Shown piece by piece: positions 1-7,013 of a stretch of 12,450 nt of DNA. The notes under the pieces are model-generated. The model did no database searches. It was not told the DNA's origin and saw only the letters and a program-made list of their open reading frames with translations. Positions within the stretch are counted from its first letter, which is position 1, and each line of letters begins with the position of its first letter. The position numbers and the translations under genes are program-made. The DNA is taken from NCBI GenBank assembly GCA_950059165.1, contig CATLUC010000037.1:1-12450 (forward strand). Direction: 5' to 3'. Source of the DNA: an uncultured Clostridium sp. Lineage in GTDB: Bacteria > Bacillota > Clostridia > TANB77 > CAG-508.

Positions 1-5
1 TTAAA

Positions 6-32
6 GGTATATCTGCCTTATGTAGATATACC
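6..32. repeat. 9-bp inverted repeat at window edge
   Basis: GGTATATCT (6-14) and AGATATACC (24-32) form a perfect 9-bp stem with a 9-nt loop. No T tract follows on the plus strand, and only TTT follows on the minus strand. It may be the terminator of a gene outside the window or just a small hairpin. Nothing else is visible in 1-70. Confidence 0.3.
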
Positions 33-71
33 CACTCGATATGAAAAATAACCAAAAAATTTCAAAAGTTT

Positions 72-100
72 GCATAATTTTTTACATTTTTGTCATAATA
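72..100 (+). promoter_or_regulatory. Sigma-G-type (forespore) promoter of spoVT
   Basis: GCATA at 72-76 and CATAATA at 94-100 are separated by 17 nt. Both match the known sigma-F/sigma-G consensus (G-H-A-T-R, then C-A-T-W-M-T-A). Transcription would start near 107 and give a ~30-nt leader with the ribosome binding site. In Bacillus subtilis spoVT is a sigma-G gene, so promoter and gene identity agree. The boxes are seen directly; the sigma assignment is inference. Confidence 0.65.
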
Positions 101-135
101 AAATTATAAACAAAATTATGACGAGGAGGAAAATT

Positions 136-690
136 ATGAAAGCAACTGGAGTTGTAAGAAGAATAGATGATTTAGGAAGAGTAGTTATTCCAAAGGAAAT
201 AAGAAAAACATTGAGAATAAAAGAAGGAGACCCATTAGAGATATTTACAGATAGAGAAGGACAAGTGATACTTAAAAAATATTCTCCAATTGGTGAGCTT
301 TCAGAATTTGCAGCAGGTTATGCAGAAACTCTATCAAAAACTACAGGACATATTGCTTGCATTACAGATAAAGACACAATTATAGCTGTATCTGGAGGTT
401 CTAAAAAAGAATTTTTAGAACAAGATGTAAGCCAAGAATTAGAACAACTTATGGAAGACAAGGAAGTATATACTAGTCAAGAAAATAGCAATACAGCTAT
501 GCCTATTACAAAAAATGATAACCAAGAAAGAAAAAATAATGCTCAAGTAGTTTATCCAATTGTTTCAAATGGAGATACTATTGGTACAGTCATTTTAATG
601 TCAAAAGAGCCAAATGGTAAAATGAATGATGTAGAGAAAAAAGTAGCACAATCAGCAGCAACATTTTTAGGAAGTCAAATGGATATATAG
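136..690 (+). CDS. spoVT: Stage V sporulation transcription factor SpoVT
   Basis: The 184-aa protein starts MKATGVVRRIDDLGRVVIP. This is the near-invariant SpoVT/AbrB swapped-hairpin DNA-binding domain (about residues 3-50). A C-terminal GAF-like sensor half covers about residues 55-180 and ends TFLGSQMDI. B. subtilis SpoVT is 178 aa, so this is full length. SpoVT activates or represses late forespore genes during spore maturation. The ATG at 136 is chosen over an in-frame TTG at 70 because GAGGAGG sits at 123-129, homology starts at MKATG, and the TTG overlaps the -35 box of the sigma-G-like promoter. The gene is monocistronic and ends at a terminator shared with the converging regulator gene. 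It indicates a sporulating Firmicute. Confidence 0.96.
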   Translation: MKATGVVRRIDDLGRVVIPKEIRKTLRIKEGDPLEIFTDREGQVILKKYSPIGELSEFAAGYAETLSKTTGHIACITDKDTIIAVSGGSKKEFLEQDVSQELEQLMEDKEVYTSQENSNTAMPITKNDNQERKNNAQVVYPIVSNGDTIGTVILMSKEPNGKMNDVEKKVAQSAATFLGSQMDI

Positions 691-709
691 TTAAAAAGTT
701 TTATATAAC

Positions 710-750
710 AAAAAAACAAGTTTTTTAAGATAAAATCAACTTGTTTTTTT
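710..750. terminator. Bidirectional terminator between spoVT and the Cro/CI-type gene
   Basis: A perfect 13-bp stem (710-722 with 738-750) surrounds a 15-nt loop, with an A run on the left arm and a T run on the right. It therefore works as an intrinsic terminator in both directions for the convergent genes. The stop and last codons (KKTS) of the minus-strand gene lie inside the structure. Confidence 0.85.
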
Positions 751-969
751 GTGCTCTTGTAAATCAGACTTTTTATTAGATAAACCAACTAAGTAATCAA
801 TTGAGGTATTATAATATTTTGCTAATGTTATTAAATGTTGAATAGGTATAGTTCTTTTACCATTTTCGTATTCAGAATAGTATTGCTGTGATATTCCAAG
901 TAAATTAGCAATGTCTTTTTGATATTTGTCATTATCTTCCCTTAAATCTTTAATATGCTTAAATTTCAT
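736..969 (-). CDS. Small Cro/CI-family (XRE) HTH regulator
   Basis: This 77-aa protein is almost entirely one helix-turn-helix domain (about residues 3-65). It has the typical elements KDIANLLGISQQYYSEYENG for the two recognition helices and LAKYYNTSIDYLVGLS for the closing helices. It lacks any sensor or oligomerisation domain and should bind DNA as a dimer. The start at 969 has AGGAGT at 975-980 on the minus strand. It is divergent from prepilin-like gene 1, and its candidate promoter lies within the duplicated upstream region. Autoregulation and control of the prepilin-like genes are plausible but inferred. No toxin partner is visible beside it. Confidence 0.88.
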   Translation of the reverse strand: MKFKHIKDLREDNDKYQKDIANLLGISQQYYSEYENGKRTIPIQHLITLAKYYNTSIDYLVGLSNKKSDLQEHKKTS

Positions 970-1025
970 TAAAAACTCCTTTTTAAAATAGTAAGTAAAA
1001 GAAAAAGTAGTACTTATTAGTGCAA

Positions 1026-1054
1026 ATAATACTAATTTGTTATTATTTTAACAA
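1026..1054 (-). promoter_or_regulatory. Candidate promoter of the Cro/CI-type gene
   Basis: On the minus strand TTGTTA (1049-1054) and TATTAT (1026-1031) are separated by 17 nt, about 60 nt before the regulator start. The region around the -10 box has an imperfect dyad (TAGTA ... TACTA, 1008-1034) that could be an operator. The AT-rich background makes chance matches likely. Confidence 0.4.
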
Positions 1055-1149
1055 AAAAATAAAAGGTGTCACAAAAATACATAATAAATTATGTAGCATT
1101 ACAACCTTGTTACAATTGCTTTTCGTTTTAAATACATTTGGTAAAGCTG

Positions 1150-1178
1150 TTGTAAATTAAATGGGAATTTGTTATTAT
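1150..1178 (+). promoter_or_regulatory. Promoter of prepilin-like gene 1
   Basis: TTGTAA (1150-1155), a 17-nt spacer and TATTAT (1173-1178) are conserved in the second copy of the repeat. The predicted start near 1185 puts the 20-nt palindrome at 1187-1206 at the extreme 5' end of the transcript. There it could be an operator or a stabilising 5' hairpin. Confidence 0.55.
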
Positions 1179-1265
1179 GAGTATGTGTACATAAATTTTT
1201 ATGTACAATAAAACAAAAGAGGGTAAAAAGGTTGAATGATTAACAATAAATGTAAATTACTCATG

Positions 1266-1289
1266 CCAATTTGTGCCTTGAGAAAGGAA
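1266..1289 (+). promoter_or_regulatory. Leader element with SD in a CCTT/AAGG hairpin
   Basis: CCAATTTGTGCCTTGAGAAA plus GGA precedes the start codon of prepilin-like gene 1. The SD-like AAAGGA is unusually far (12 nt) from the ATG, and its AAGG can pair with the CCTT just upstream (4-bp stem, loop GAGA). A near-identical element precedes alaS (7113-7139). It may modulate initiation; the function is unknown. Confidence 0.4.
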
Positions 1290-1300
1290 GAATATTAAAA

Positions 1301-2573
1301 ATGAAAAAAGAAAAAGAAAAAGGAATTACACTAATTGCATTAATTATTACCATAATAGTATTGCTAATACTTGCAGGAGTTACAATTGCGACTTTAACAG
1401 GAGAAAATCGGAATACTAGGTAAAGCAAATAAGGCAGCATCAGAAACTAGAACTAAACAATATGAAGAAAAACTAAAAATAATACAAACAGATTTAAAAA
1501 TGGAAAAAATAATTAATAACTGGACAGAGGAAAAATTTTTAGAAGAATACTGTAAAGTACTTGATAAAGATGAGCAATTTAAAGGTTCAACAATAACCAA
1601 AAAAGAAGATGGTACAATAGAAATAATAACAAAAGAAAAAGATAAATTTATAGTAACAGAAGATACAGTAGAATATAAAGGGAATATACAAGAAAACACA
1701 CCACCTACAGAGGAAGGTAATAAAGAGCCACCAATTGTAACAATTGGAACAAATGGAGGAATTTACACCATATTAGCTGGTAATACAACAGCTGAAGTTA
1801 CAACAACAATAACTGTAGAAGATTTTAGTGGAAATGGAATCGAAACATTACAGTATCAATTTTCAACAAGTGAAACAATACCAGAGGAAAATGATGTTAA
1901 TTGGAAAGATTTTGCAAATGGAGAAACAATTACCCAAAACCTAACAGGAGGAGTTAGTTATTTATATACGAAAGTAATAGATAAGGCAGGAAATCAGGCA
2001 ATAGATGTACAAAAGTCAAATGCATATATAGTTAATTATCAAGTAAAGTATGATGCAAATGGTGGAACAGGGGCACCAGAAGAACAAACTAAAACCCATG
2101 GAAGTGATTTAACACTAAGTACACAAGTACCAACAAGGACATATTATAATTTCTTAGGTTGGGCAACAAGCAATACAGGTTCGGCATCTTATCAAGCAGG
2201 GGGAAATTATAGTCAAGATTCATCAATTACTTTATATGCAAAATGGCAAGGTGTGCCAAGTGTAAATATTACAACACATCCAAGTAATAAAAATCTTACT
2301 TTTTATAGTGGAACAACAAATGGTGATACAAGATTTTCTGTAGTTGCAGAAGGACCTGGATTATCATATCAATGGTATGGAAGAGCATATGGGTCTAATA
2401 ATTGGGTTGCTATTTCAGGAGCAACTAATGCAAACTATGATATACCTAAGACTGTAACGAATTTTAGTTCTTTATACAGGTATTATTCTTGCGTTGTTAC
2501 ATCAACTATTGATGGACAAACAACCAATAAACGCTCAAATGAGGCTGAATTGACATATGCTGCATCGGTATAA
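1301..2573 (+). CDS. Prepilin-like surface protein 1 (one +1 shift)
   Basis: The product is 423 aa if the C at 1409 is skipped; without the shift it stops after about 40 residues. Residues 1-37 are a prepilin-like leader and membrane helix: basic start, then GITLIALIITIIVLLILAG, lacking the Glu5 of classical pilins. Next come a helical linker, a beta-sandwich Ig-like stretch at about 144-242 (ends in the DKAGNQA motif), an InlB/Listeria-Bacteroides repeat at about 246-315 (YDANGGTG ... LGWAT ... ITLYAKW), and an Ig-like domain at about 319-419. It is probably anchored by its N-terminus and exposed outside, perhaps in adhesion. The break sits where the paralogue at 4798 reads GENGML, so the expected protein is GENGIL. 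No pilus assembly genes are visible nearby. Confidence 0.75.
1409..1412 (+). other. +1 frame switch at CGG-A, prepilin-like gene 1
   Basis: In-frame codons read ACA GGA GAA AAT CGG and then hit TAA four codons later. Skipping C1409 gives AAT GGA ATA CTA GGT AAA GCA. This matches the paralogue (AAT GGA ATG TTA AAT AAG GCA) and leads into the long downstream frame. It gives Gly37. Confidence 0.85.
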
Positions 2574-2595
2574 AACAAATAAAATTAGCAATAAT

Positions 2596-2666
2596 AAAAG
2601 CAGGTTTTGTACAAAACTTAAAAAATTGGACATTTTTTAAGTTCAGTACATTTTACTTGCTTTTTT
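2596..2666 (+). terminator. Long hairpin terminator after prepilin-like gene 1
   Basis: A long imperfect stem, AAAAGCA-G-GT ... ACTTAAAAAA pairing with TTTTTTAAGT ... AC-T-TGCTTTT, is closed by a short TTGGACA-type loop and ends in TTTTTT (2661-2666). It follows the stop by ~25 nt. Confidence 0.65.
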
Positions 2667-2685
2667 AATATTTTTATAGTAGAAT
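2657..2685 (+). promoter_or_regulatory. Candidate promoter of the AAA-ATPase gene
   Basis: TTGCTT (2657-2662) and TAGAAT (2680-2685) are spaced by 17 nt. The -35 overlaps the 3' arm of the preceding terminator. This is plausible but unproven in such AT-rich DNA. Confidence 0.45.
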
Positions 2686-2725
2686 ATTACTAGAAAAGGC
2701 AAACTAAACTAAGGAGGCAAGAGAA

Positions 2726-4400
2726 ATGCAAGGAATAGGAATAGGCGAAAGCGACTTTAAAATGTTAAGAAGAAACGACAATTACTTTATTGACAAGTCG
2801 TTATTTATTAAAGATATTATAGACAACAAAAGTAAAGTAGCACTAATAACAAGACCAAGAAGATTTGGAAAAACCCTAAACATGAGTATGTTACAATACT
2901 ATTTTGACTGCAAATGCAAAGACAGTAAAGAACTATTTGAAGGATTAAAAATCATGGAGCAAGAAGAAAAATACACTTCAAAATTAGGTTATTATCCAGT
3001 AATTTATATAACACTAAAAGATGTACAAGATACAGATTATGAAAAAATGTTGTTAAGTTTAAAAACAGCTATATTAGATATGTATCAAGAGCATATGTAC
3101 TTATTAGACAGCGAAAAAATTTATAGTTTTGAAAAAGAAAAAATAAAAGAGATATTATTTGCAAGAGAAGACGAAGTAGCACTTAAAAATGCAATTAAAG
3201 ATTTATCAAAATACTTAAATAGATATTATGAAAAGCCAGTTATATTACTAGTAGATGAATATGATGTTCCACTTCAAAATGCATATGTAAAAGGATATTA
3301 TGAAAAAGCAGTGGAATTTTTCAAAACATTTTATGGAACAACATTTAAAGACAATAAATACTTAGAAAAAACAGTATTAACAGGGGTTTCAAGAGTTGCA
3401 AAAGAAAGCATATTTAGCCGGAGCAAATAATTTTGATGTATATACAGTATTAAAAGACGATGAATTTAGTAGCGATTTTGGAATAACACCAGAAGAAATA
3501 GAAAAAGTAATAAAGGATTTTGGAATAGAAGAGCAAAAAGAAAACATAAAAGAATGGTATGATGGATACACAATAGGAAAAACCAAACGGAATTTACAAT
3601 CCATGGAGTATTATAAATTACATAAAAAAGAAAGATTTGGTACCATATTGGGTAAACACAAGTTCAAATGATATAATAAAATTAATATTAACAAACTCAA
3701 CAACAGTAAAAGAAAAAATAGAAAGGCTATTAAAGGGAGAACTAATAGAAGTAAGAGTAGACCTAGAAACTGTAATAGTAGGAATAGAAAACAACGAAGA
3801 CAATATTTGGGGATTATTAGTAGGAACAGGATATTTAAAAGTTGCTCAAGAAGTAGACATACAAAGAAAATTATACAAAGTAAGTATCACTAATACAGAA
3901 GTAAAATTGTTATTTGAAGAAATTATAGATAATTGGTTTAGAAATAAAGTAATAGGGAATGACCTAAACTCAATCTTAAAAGACTTAGTAACATTAAACT
4001 TAGAAGAATTTGAAGAGAAATTTAGAATATTAGTAGAGCAAATGTTTAGCTATTTAGAGGTAGGCGAAAACACAGCAGAAAATTTCTACCATGCTTTTGT
4101 TTTGCGGAATGTTAGTACGGACTAAAAGACACTTACTATGTAAATTTAAATCGAGAATCTGGAATAGGAAGATATGATATAATGCTAGAACCAAAAAACA
4201 AAAATGGAAATAGCTTTATAATGGAATTTAAAGTATATAAAGAGCAAAAAGAAAAAGATATAGAAGAAACAATAGAAAATGCAAAAAAACAAATAGAAGA
4301 AAAGAAATACGAAGAAAACTTAAGAGAAAGAGGATTTACAAATATAACAAAAATGGTATTTGCATTTAAAGGAAAAGATGTAAAAATGGTAATTTATTAA
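2726..4400 (+). CDS. AAA-ATPase/PD-(D/E)XK protein, four +1 shifts
   Basis: The SD is AAGGAGG at 2711-2717. Reading through four CGG-A sites gives one 556-aa protein, a normal size for the family. The N-terminal AAA-ATPase-like domain has Walker A RPRRFGKT (residues 43-50) and Walker B ILLVDEYD (173-180). The C-terminal PD-(D/E)XK nuclease-like domain has D483 and E499-x-K501 (RYDIM ... FIMEFKV). Family members (Pfam AAA-ATPase_like plus PDDEXK_9) are numerous in gut Firmicutes and Bacteroidetes; their role is not established. Every segment downstream of each break keeps recognisable family sequence (SGANNFDV, YNPWSIINYI, FVLGMLVGLKDTYY). The gene has therefore not decayed beyond these four single-base events. 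An ordinary pseudogene is the alternative. Confidence 0.75.
3419..3422 (+). other. +1 frame switch at CGG-A, AAA gene site 1
   Basis: The frame reads ATA TTT AGC CGG AGC AAA TAA. Skipping C3419 gives AGC GGA GCA AAT AAT TTT GAT (SGANNFD), which resembles the SGxNN segment of this family. It gives Gly232. Confidence 0.85.
3588..3591 (+). other. +1 frame switch at CGG-A, AAA gene site 2
   Basis: The frame reads AAA ACC AAA CGG AAT TTA. Skipping C3588 gives AAA GGA ATT TAC AAT CCA TGG AGT (KGIYNPWS), a characteristic segment of the family. It gives Gly288. Confidence 0.85.
4105..4108 (+). other. +1 frame switch at CGG-A, AAA gene site 3
   Basis: The frame reads TTT GTT TTG CGG AAT GTT and stops at TAA (4123-4125). 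Skipping C4105 gives TTG GGA ATG TTA GTA (LGMLV), Gly460. The next switch lies only 13 nt downstream. Confidence 0.8.
4118..4121 (+). other. +1 frame switch at CGG-A, AAA gene site 4
   Basis: After site 3 the frame reads ATG TTA GTA CGG. Skipping C4118 gives GTA GGA CTA AAA GAC ACT TAC (VGLKDTY) and enters the nuclease-like C-terminus. It gives Gly464. Without this second skip the frame runs into stops and loses the catalytic motif. Confidence 0.8.
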
Positions 4401-4420
4401 AAAATAAATAATAATTTTAG

Positions 4421-4456
4421 CGACATGGTCTTAAATTAAGATTATGTCACTTTTTT
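4421..4456 (+). terminator. Terminator after the AAA-ATPase gene
   Basis: GACATGGTCTT (4422-4432) pairs with AAGATTATGTC (4438-4448) through 11 pairs, two of them G-U, around a 5-nt loop. TTTTTT follows at 4451-4456. Confidence 0.8.
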
Positions 4457-4462
4457 ATACAT

Positions 4463-4504
4463 TACTTTCTGTAAAAGAGCAACAAAACAGAATAACAGAA
4501 AGTA
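4463..4504. repeat. 10-bp inverted repeat abutting repeat copy 2
   Basis: TACTTTCTGT (4463-4472) and ACAGAAAGTA (4495-4504) are perfectly complementary with a 22-nt loop. The right arm overlaps the first bases of repeat copy 2. No T tract follows. It may be an operator, a duplication scar, or chance. Confidence 0.35.
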
Positions 4505-4725
4505 GTACTTATTAGTGCAAATGATACTAATTTGTTATTATTCTAACAAAAAAATAAAAGGTGTTACGAAAATACATAATAAATTATGTAGTATTACAGT
4601 ATTATTACGATAGTTTAACTTTTTAAATACATTTGGTAAAGGGGTTGTAAATTGAATATGAATTTGTTATTATCAATATGTGTACATAAATTTTTATGTA
4701 CAACAAAATAAAAGAAGGTAAAAAG
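4501..4725 (+). repeat. Duplicated ~225-bp upstream region, copy 2
   Basis: This is the second copy of the block at 1007-1230, placed before prepilin-like gene 2. It keeps AGTAGTACTTATTAGTGCAA, the 16-nt ACATAATAAATTATGT palindrome, the TTGTAA/TATTAT promoter with a 17-nt spacer, and the 20-nt palindrome (4682-4701). The minus-strand -10 seen in copy 1 is weaker here (TATCAT), and there is no divergent gene. The gap 4457-4797 otherwise holds only the leader of the next gene; I see no small gene in it. Confidence 0.85.
4645..4673 (+). promoter_or_regulatory. Promoter of prepilin-like gene 2
   Basis: TTGTAA (4645-4650), a 17-nt spacer and TATTAT (4668-4673) match the copy-1 promoter base for base in the boxes. 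Conservation between copies whose spacers differ supports real function. The 20-nt palindrome would lie at the 5' end of the RNA. Confidence 0.6.
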
Positions 4726-4797
4726 ATGATAAAACATATCAACATAATTGTTAGAAATTGATAAAATAAATTTATAAAAAGGAGGAGATTATATAAA

Positions 4798-6402
4798 ATG
4801 AAAAAATGTAAGAAAAGAAACCAAAAGGAAGATGGAATAACATTAATTGCTTTAGTGATTACAATAATTGTTTTACTAATTTTAGCAGGCATTACAATAG
4901 CAACTTTAACAGGAGAAAATGGAATGTTAAATAAGGCAAATACAGCAGGAGAGGAAAACAAAAAGAAGGAATATGAAGAAATATTAAAACTAATAGGAAA
5001 TAGTTTAAAAGTAGATAAAACTGTAAACAATTGGAGCAATAAAACGTATTTAGATGAATTTGAAAAAGAAATAAGAAAAGAGGATAAACTAAACGAAGCA
5101 GAAATTAATAGAAGAAATAATGAAACCATTCATGTTATAACAAAAGAAAAATATGTATATAAAATTGTAGAAAATGAAGTGAAATATATAGGAATACAAG
5201 GAGAAAATCCACCAATAGATTTGACTAAAGAGGATATAACATTTAATATTACACCAAATGAAGAATATACAAATCAGGATATAACTATTGAAATTATAGT
5301 AAACACGGAAATAGGAACGAACATTTTGCAGTATTCAACAGATGGAACAACTTGGATAAATTATGAAAAGCCAATAGTAGTAAGTCAAAATGGAGCAATA
5401 TATACAAGATTAATTAATGAATTAGATGAAATAGGAAAAGGAGCAACAGAAAATATAACAAATATTGATAAGCAAAATCCTAATAGAGCAACAATTGTCT
5501 TTAGTGCTAATAAGGTGATAGAAGGGCAAAATATAACAGCAACAGTAACACAAAGTGACGAAGGTGTAAGTGGAATTGCTATAGAAAATTGTAAATATGT
5601 TTTTACACAAAGTAATGAAGAAATTGGAACAGATGATGATGATATTATGAAGTATACAGGAGGAACATTTAGTAAAGAAATAGAAGAACAGCTAACATTA
5701 AATTGTTCAACATCAGGAAACTATTATTTGCATATATTAACAGTAGATAAAGCAGGAAATAGAAAAGAAAGTATATCAACAGAAGCAGTAAATATAATTA
5801 AAGCAAGTGATATGATAAAAGATACACAATTATTAAATGAAATGATAAGTAATCCATCTACTCTTGACAATATATTATCAACAGATAGTATTATTTCTGC
5901 TATTATATCAAACTCAACAGCATTTAATATTTTAGCAAACAATAGAGATGCTTTTGCAAAGGTTTGTGAGAATGCTAATGCAAGACAACATATGTACAAT
6001 AATTATGCTGTGACGGAAAGTATAATTGGAAATTCAGCTACAGCCCAATCTGTCATGATAAGCAGTTCTAGATTTCAGGTTGTTAATGGTCAGACACCTG
6101 TTAGGACTCAAGGGACAGTTTATGGAGATAAGGCATTTGTATTTGGAATAAGCCAGTCTCAATATAGTGTTACAGTAGGAGCATACCCAAACTTGCCTGA
6201 ACGATGTTTACATCATGGAAGTTACTTAAATGGAGGAACTTTAGAGGTTGATATTACAAGAAGTGGAAGTTATGATACAGGTAATAGGGGAATGGCTTAT
6301 CGTGTAAATCGATTTGCTTCAACTGTAAACATTGCAAGTTATGACCATAACTATGGGTCTGGTACCAAATTTGGTGTATATTTGGCTATTTTTAAGATAT
6401 AG
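4798..6402 (+). CDS. Prepilin-like surface protein 2 with tail-fibre-like repeats
   Basis: This 534-aa protein has SD AAGGAGGAG just before 4788 and an intact frame. Residues 1-36 form a basic leader plus GITLIALVITIIVLLILAG, the same prepilin-like anchor as the gene at 1301. The paralogy continues through GENGMLNKAN and a charged helical linker up to about residue 132. Two Ig-like/beta-sandwich stretches follow (about 145-222 and 230-335, the second ending VDKAGNRKES). Residues 338-424 form a run of short NS-T-type repeats (ISNPSTLDN, ISNSTAFNI, IGNSATAQSV), reminiscent of phage tail-fibre repeats. A Gly/Ser/Tyr-rich beta tail covers 425-534. It is likely an exposed adhesin-like protein held by its N-terminal helix. 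No LPXTG motif is present. The exact function is unknown. Confidence 0.8.
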   Translation: MKKCKKRNQKEDGITLIALVITIIVLLILAGITIATLTGENGMLNKANTAGEENKKKEYEEILKLIGNSLKVDKTVNNWSNKTYLDEFEKEIRKEDKLNEAEINRRNNETIHVITKEKYVYKIVENEVKYIGIQGENPPIDLTKEDITFNITPNEEYTNQDITIEIIVNTEIGTNILQYSTDGTTWINYEKPIVVSQNGAIYTRLINELDEIGKGATENITNIDKQNPNRATIVFSANKVIEGQNITATVTQSDEGVSGIAIENCKYVFTQSNEEIGTDDDDIMKYTGGTFSKEIEEQLTLNCSTSGNYYLHILTVDKAGNRKESISTEAVNIIKASDMIKDTQLLNEMISNPSTLDNILSTDSIISAIISNSTAFNILANNRDAFAKVCENANARQHMYNNYAVTESIIGNSATAQSVMISSSRFQVVNGQTPVRTQGTVYGDKAFVFGISQSQYSVTVGAYPNLPERCLHHGSYLNGGTLEVDITRSGSYDTGNRGMAYRVNRFASTVNIASYDHNYGSGTKFGVYLAIFKI

Positions 6403-6405
6403 GCT

Positions 6406-6445
6406 TTATATTATAGGAAGTTCGAAGAACTTTTCCATAATATAA
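6406..6445. repeat. Imperfect hairpin after prepilin-like gene 2
   Basis: TTATATTAT (6406-6414) pairs with ATAATATAA (6437-6445), with further pairing of GTTC/GAAC inward around a GAA loop. No T tract follows on either strand, so it is at best a weak terminator or a 3' stabilising structure. Confidence 0.45.
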
Positions 6446-6453
6446 AAAATTAA

Positions 6454-6482
6454 TTGACAAATTACTTAATAAAAGTTATACT
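6454..6482 (+). promoter_or_regulatory. Strong sigma-A promoter of the single-pass protein gene
   Basis: TTGACA (6454-6459) is a perfect -35. TATACT (6477-6482) is one mismatch from the -10 consensus, and the spacer is exactly 17 nt. The start is expected near 6489, giving a ~30-nt leader with the SD. This is the best promoter in the window. Confidence 0.8.
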
Positions 6483-6519
6483 AATAATTGTATAAACAAA
6501 AGTTAAGGAGGAAAAACAA

Positions 6520-6987
6520 ATGAAAGACAATGAAAAGAAAGCAATAGCAGTGTTAGTTGTAATTACTGTTATACTAATTATTATAGCAATTATTAGAGGT
6601 GGAGGAAAGAAAGAGGAAATAAAAGACGAAAAAAACGCTGAAGTTTCAGAAGAAGAGTTTGTTCAATTATTAGATAATGGAACTAGGCTTAATACTAGTG
6701 AGGAGTTGAAAAAGACGAAAACAATTGAAGGAATGGAAATAACAAATATTCAATTAACAGAAAAAGGAAATGAAACTTTATTATTAGGAAATATAAAAAA
6801 TACAACACAAAACACACAAGGAAACTTTATAGCAAATGTTATAGTATTAGATGAACAAGGCAATGAAATTACAACAATTGAAGCATATATAGGAGAAATT
6901 AAGCCAGGGGAGAGCCAACAATTTAGCACAAGTACAACATTTGACTATGCAAATGCTCATGATTTCAAAATTGAAAGAAAACAGTAA
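6520..6987 (+). CDS. Single-pass membrane protein with FxLYD-like domain
   Basis: The 155-aa protein has SD AAGGAGG at 6504-6510. After a short basic N-terminus, residues 8-25 are a hydrophobic membrane anchor (AIAVLVVITVILIIIAII), followed by a Gly/Lys/Glu-rich linker. Residues about 72-153 look like an FxLYD-type beta-sandwich: ITNIQLTEKGNETLLLGNIK, then VIVLDEQGNEI and IGEIKPGESQQF. Such domains occur in extracytoplasmic proteins of Firmicutes, usually of unknown function. There is no lipobox Cys, so it should stay anchored by the helix. It has its own promoter and terminator, so it is a single-gene unit. Confidence 0.75.
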   Translation: MKDNEKKAIAVLVVITVILIIIAIIRGGGKKEEIKDEKNAEVSEEEFVQLLDNGTRLNTSEELKKTKTIEGMEITNIQLTEKGNETLLLGNIKNTTQNTQGNFIANVIVLDEQGNEITTIEAYIGEIKPGESQQFSTSTTFDYANAHDFKIERKQ

Positions 6988-7013
6988 AAGAATAAATACT
7001 ATAAACAAGTTAT

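Larger units (their letters stand above)
1007..1230 (+). repeat. Duplicated ~225-bp upstream region, copy 1
   Basis: This non-coding block precedes prepilin-like gene 1 and is closely matched by 4501-4725. Shared landmarks, in order, are AGTAGTACTTATTAGTGCAA, the palindrome ACATAATAAATTATGT (about 1079-1094), a TTGTAA/TATTAT promoter and the 20-nt palindrome GTACATAAATTTTTATGTAC (1187-1206). Differences are scattered substitutions, concentrated in the middle. The copies look like paralogous control regions rather than a mobile element, since I see no terminal inverted repeats or target duplications. Together with 1231-1300 this fills the 970-1300 gap; I see no small gene there. Confidence 0.85.

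Noticed and set aside
736..969. Antitoxin of a toxin-antitoxin pair
   Set aside because: The small HTH protein stands alone. The neighbours are spoVT (convergent) and a prepilin-like gene (divergent), with no toxin-like ORF next to it.
1170..1300. c-di-GMP riboswitch upstream of a prepilin-like gene
   Set aside because: Such riboswitches control pilins in some Clostridia, but I cannot find the conserved GEMM core segments in either copy of the upstream region.
2596..2666. MITE or insertion-sequence end between genes
   Set aside because: The long hairpin ends in a T tract right after a gene and lacks target duplications, so a terminator explains it better.
1007..4725. Composite transposon bounded by the ~225-bp direct repeats
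   Set aside because: The repeats carry promoters placed precisely before paralogous genes. There is no transposase between them and I see no target-site duplication.
4623..5129. Minus-strand coding sequences within the prepilin-like, alaS and ligA genes
   Set aside because: They are low-complexity Ser/Phe/Ile-rich translations of the opposite strand of A-rich genes, without ribosome binding sites or recognisable domains.
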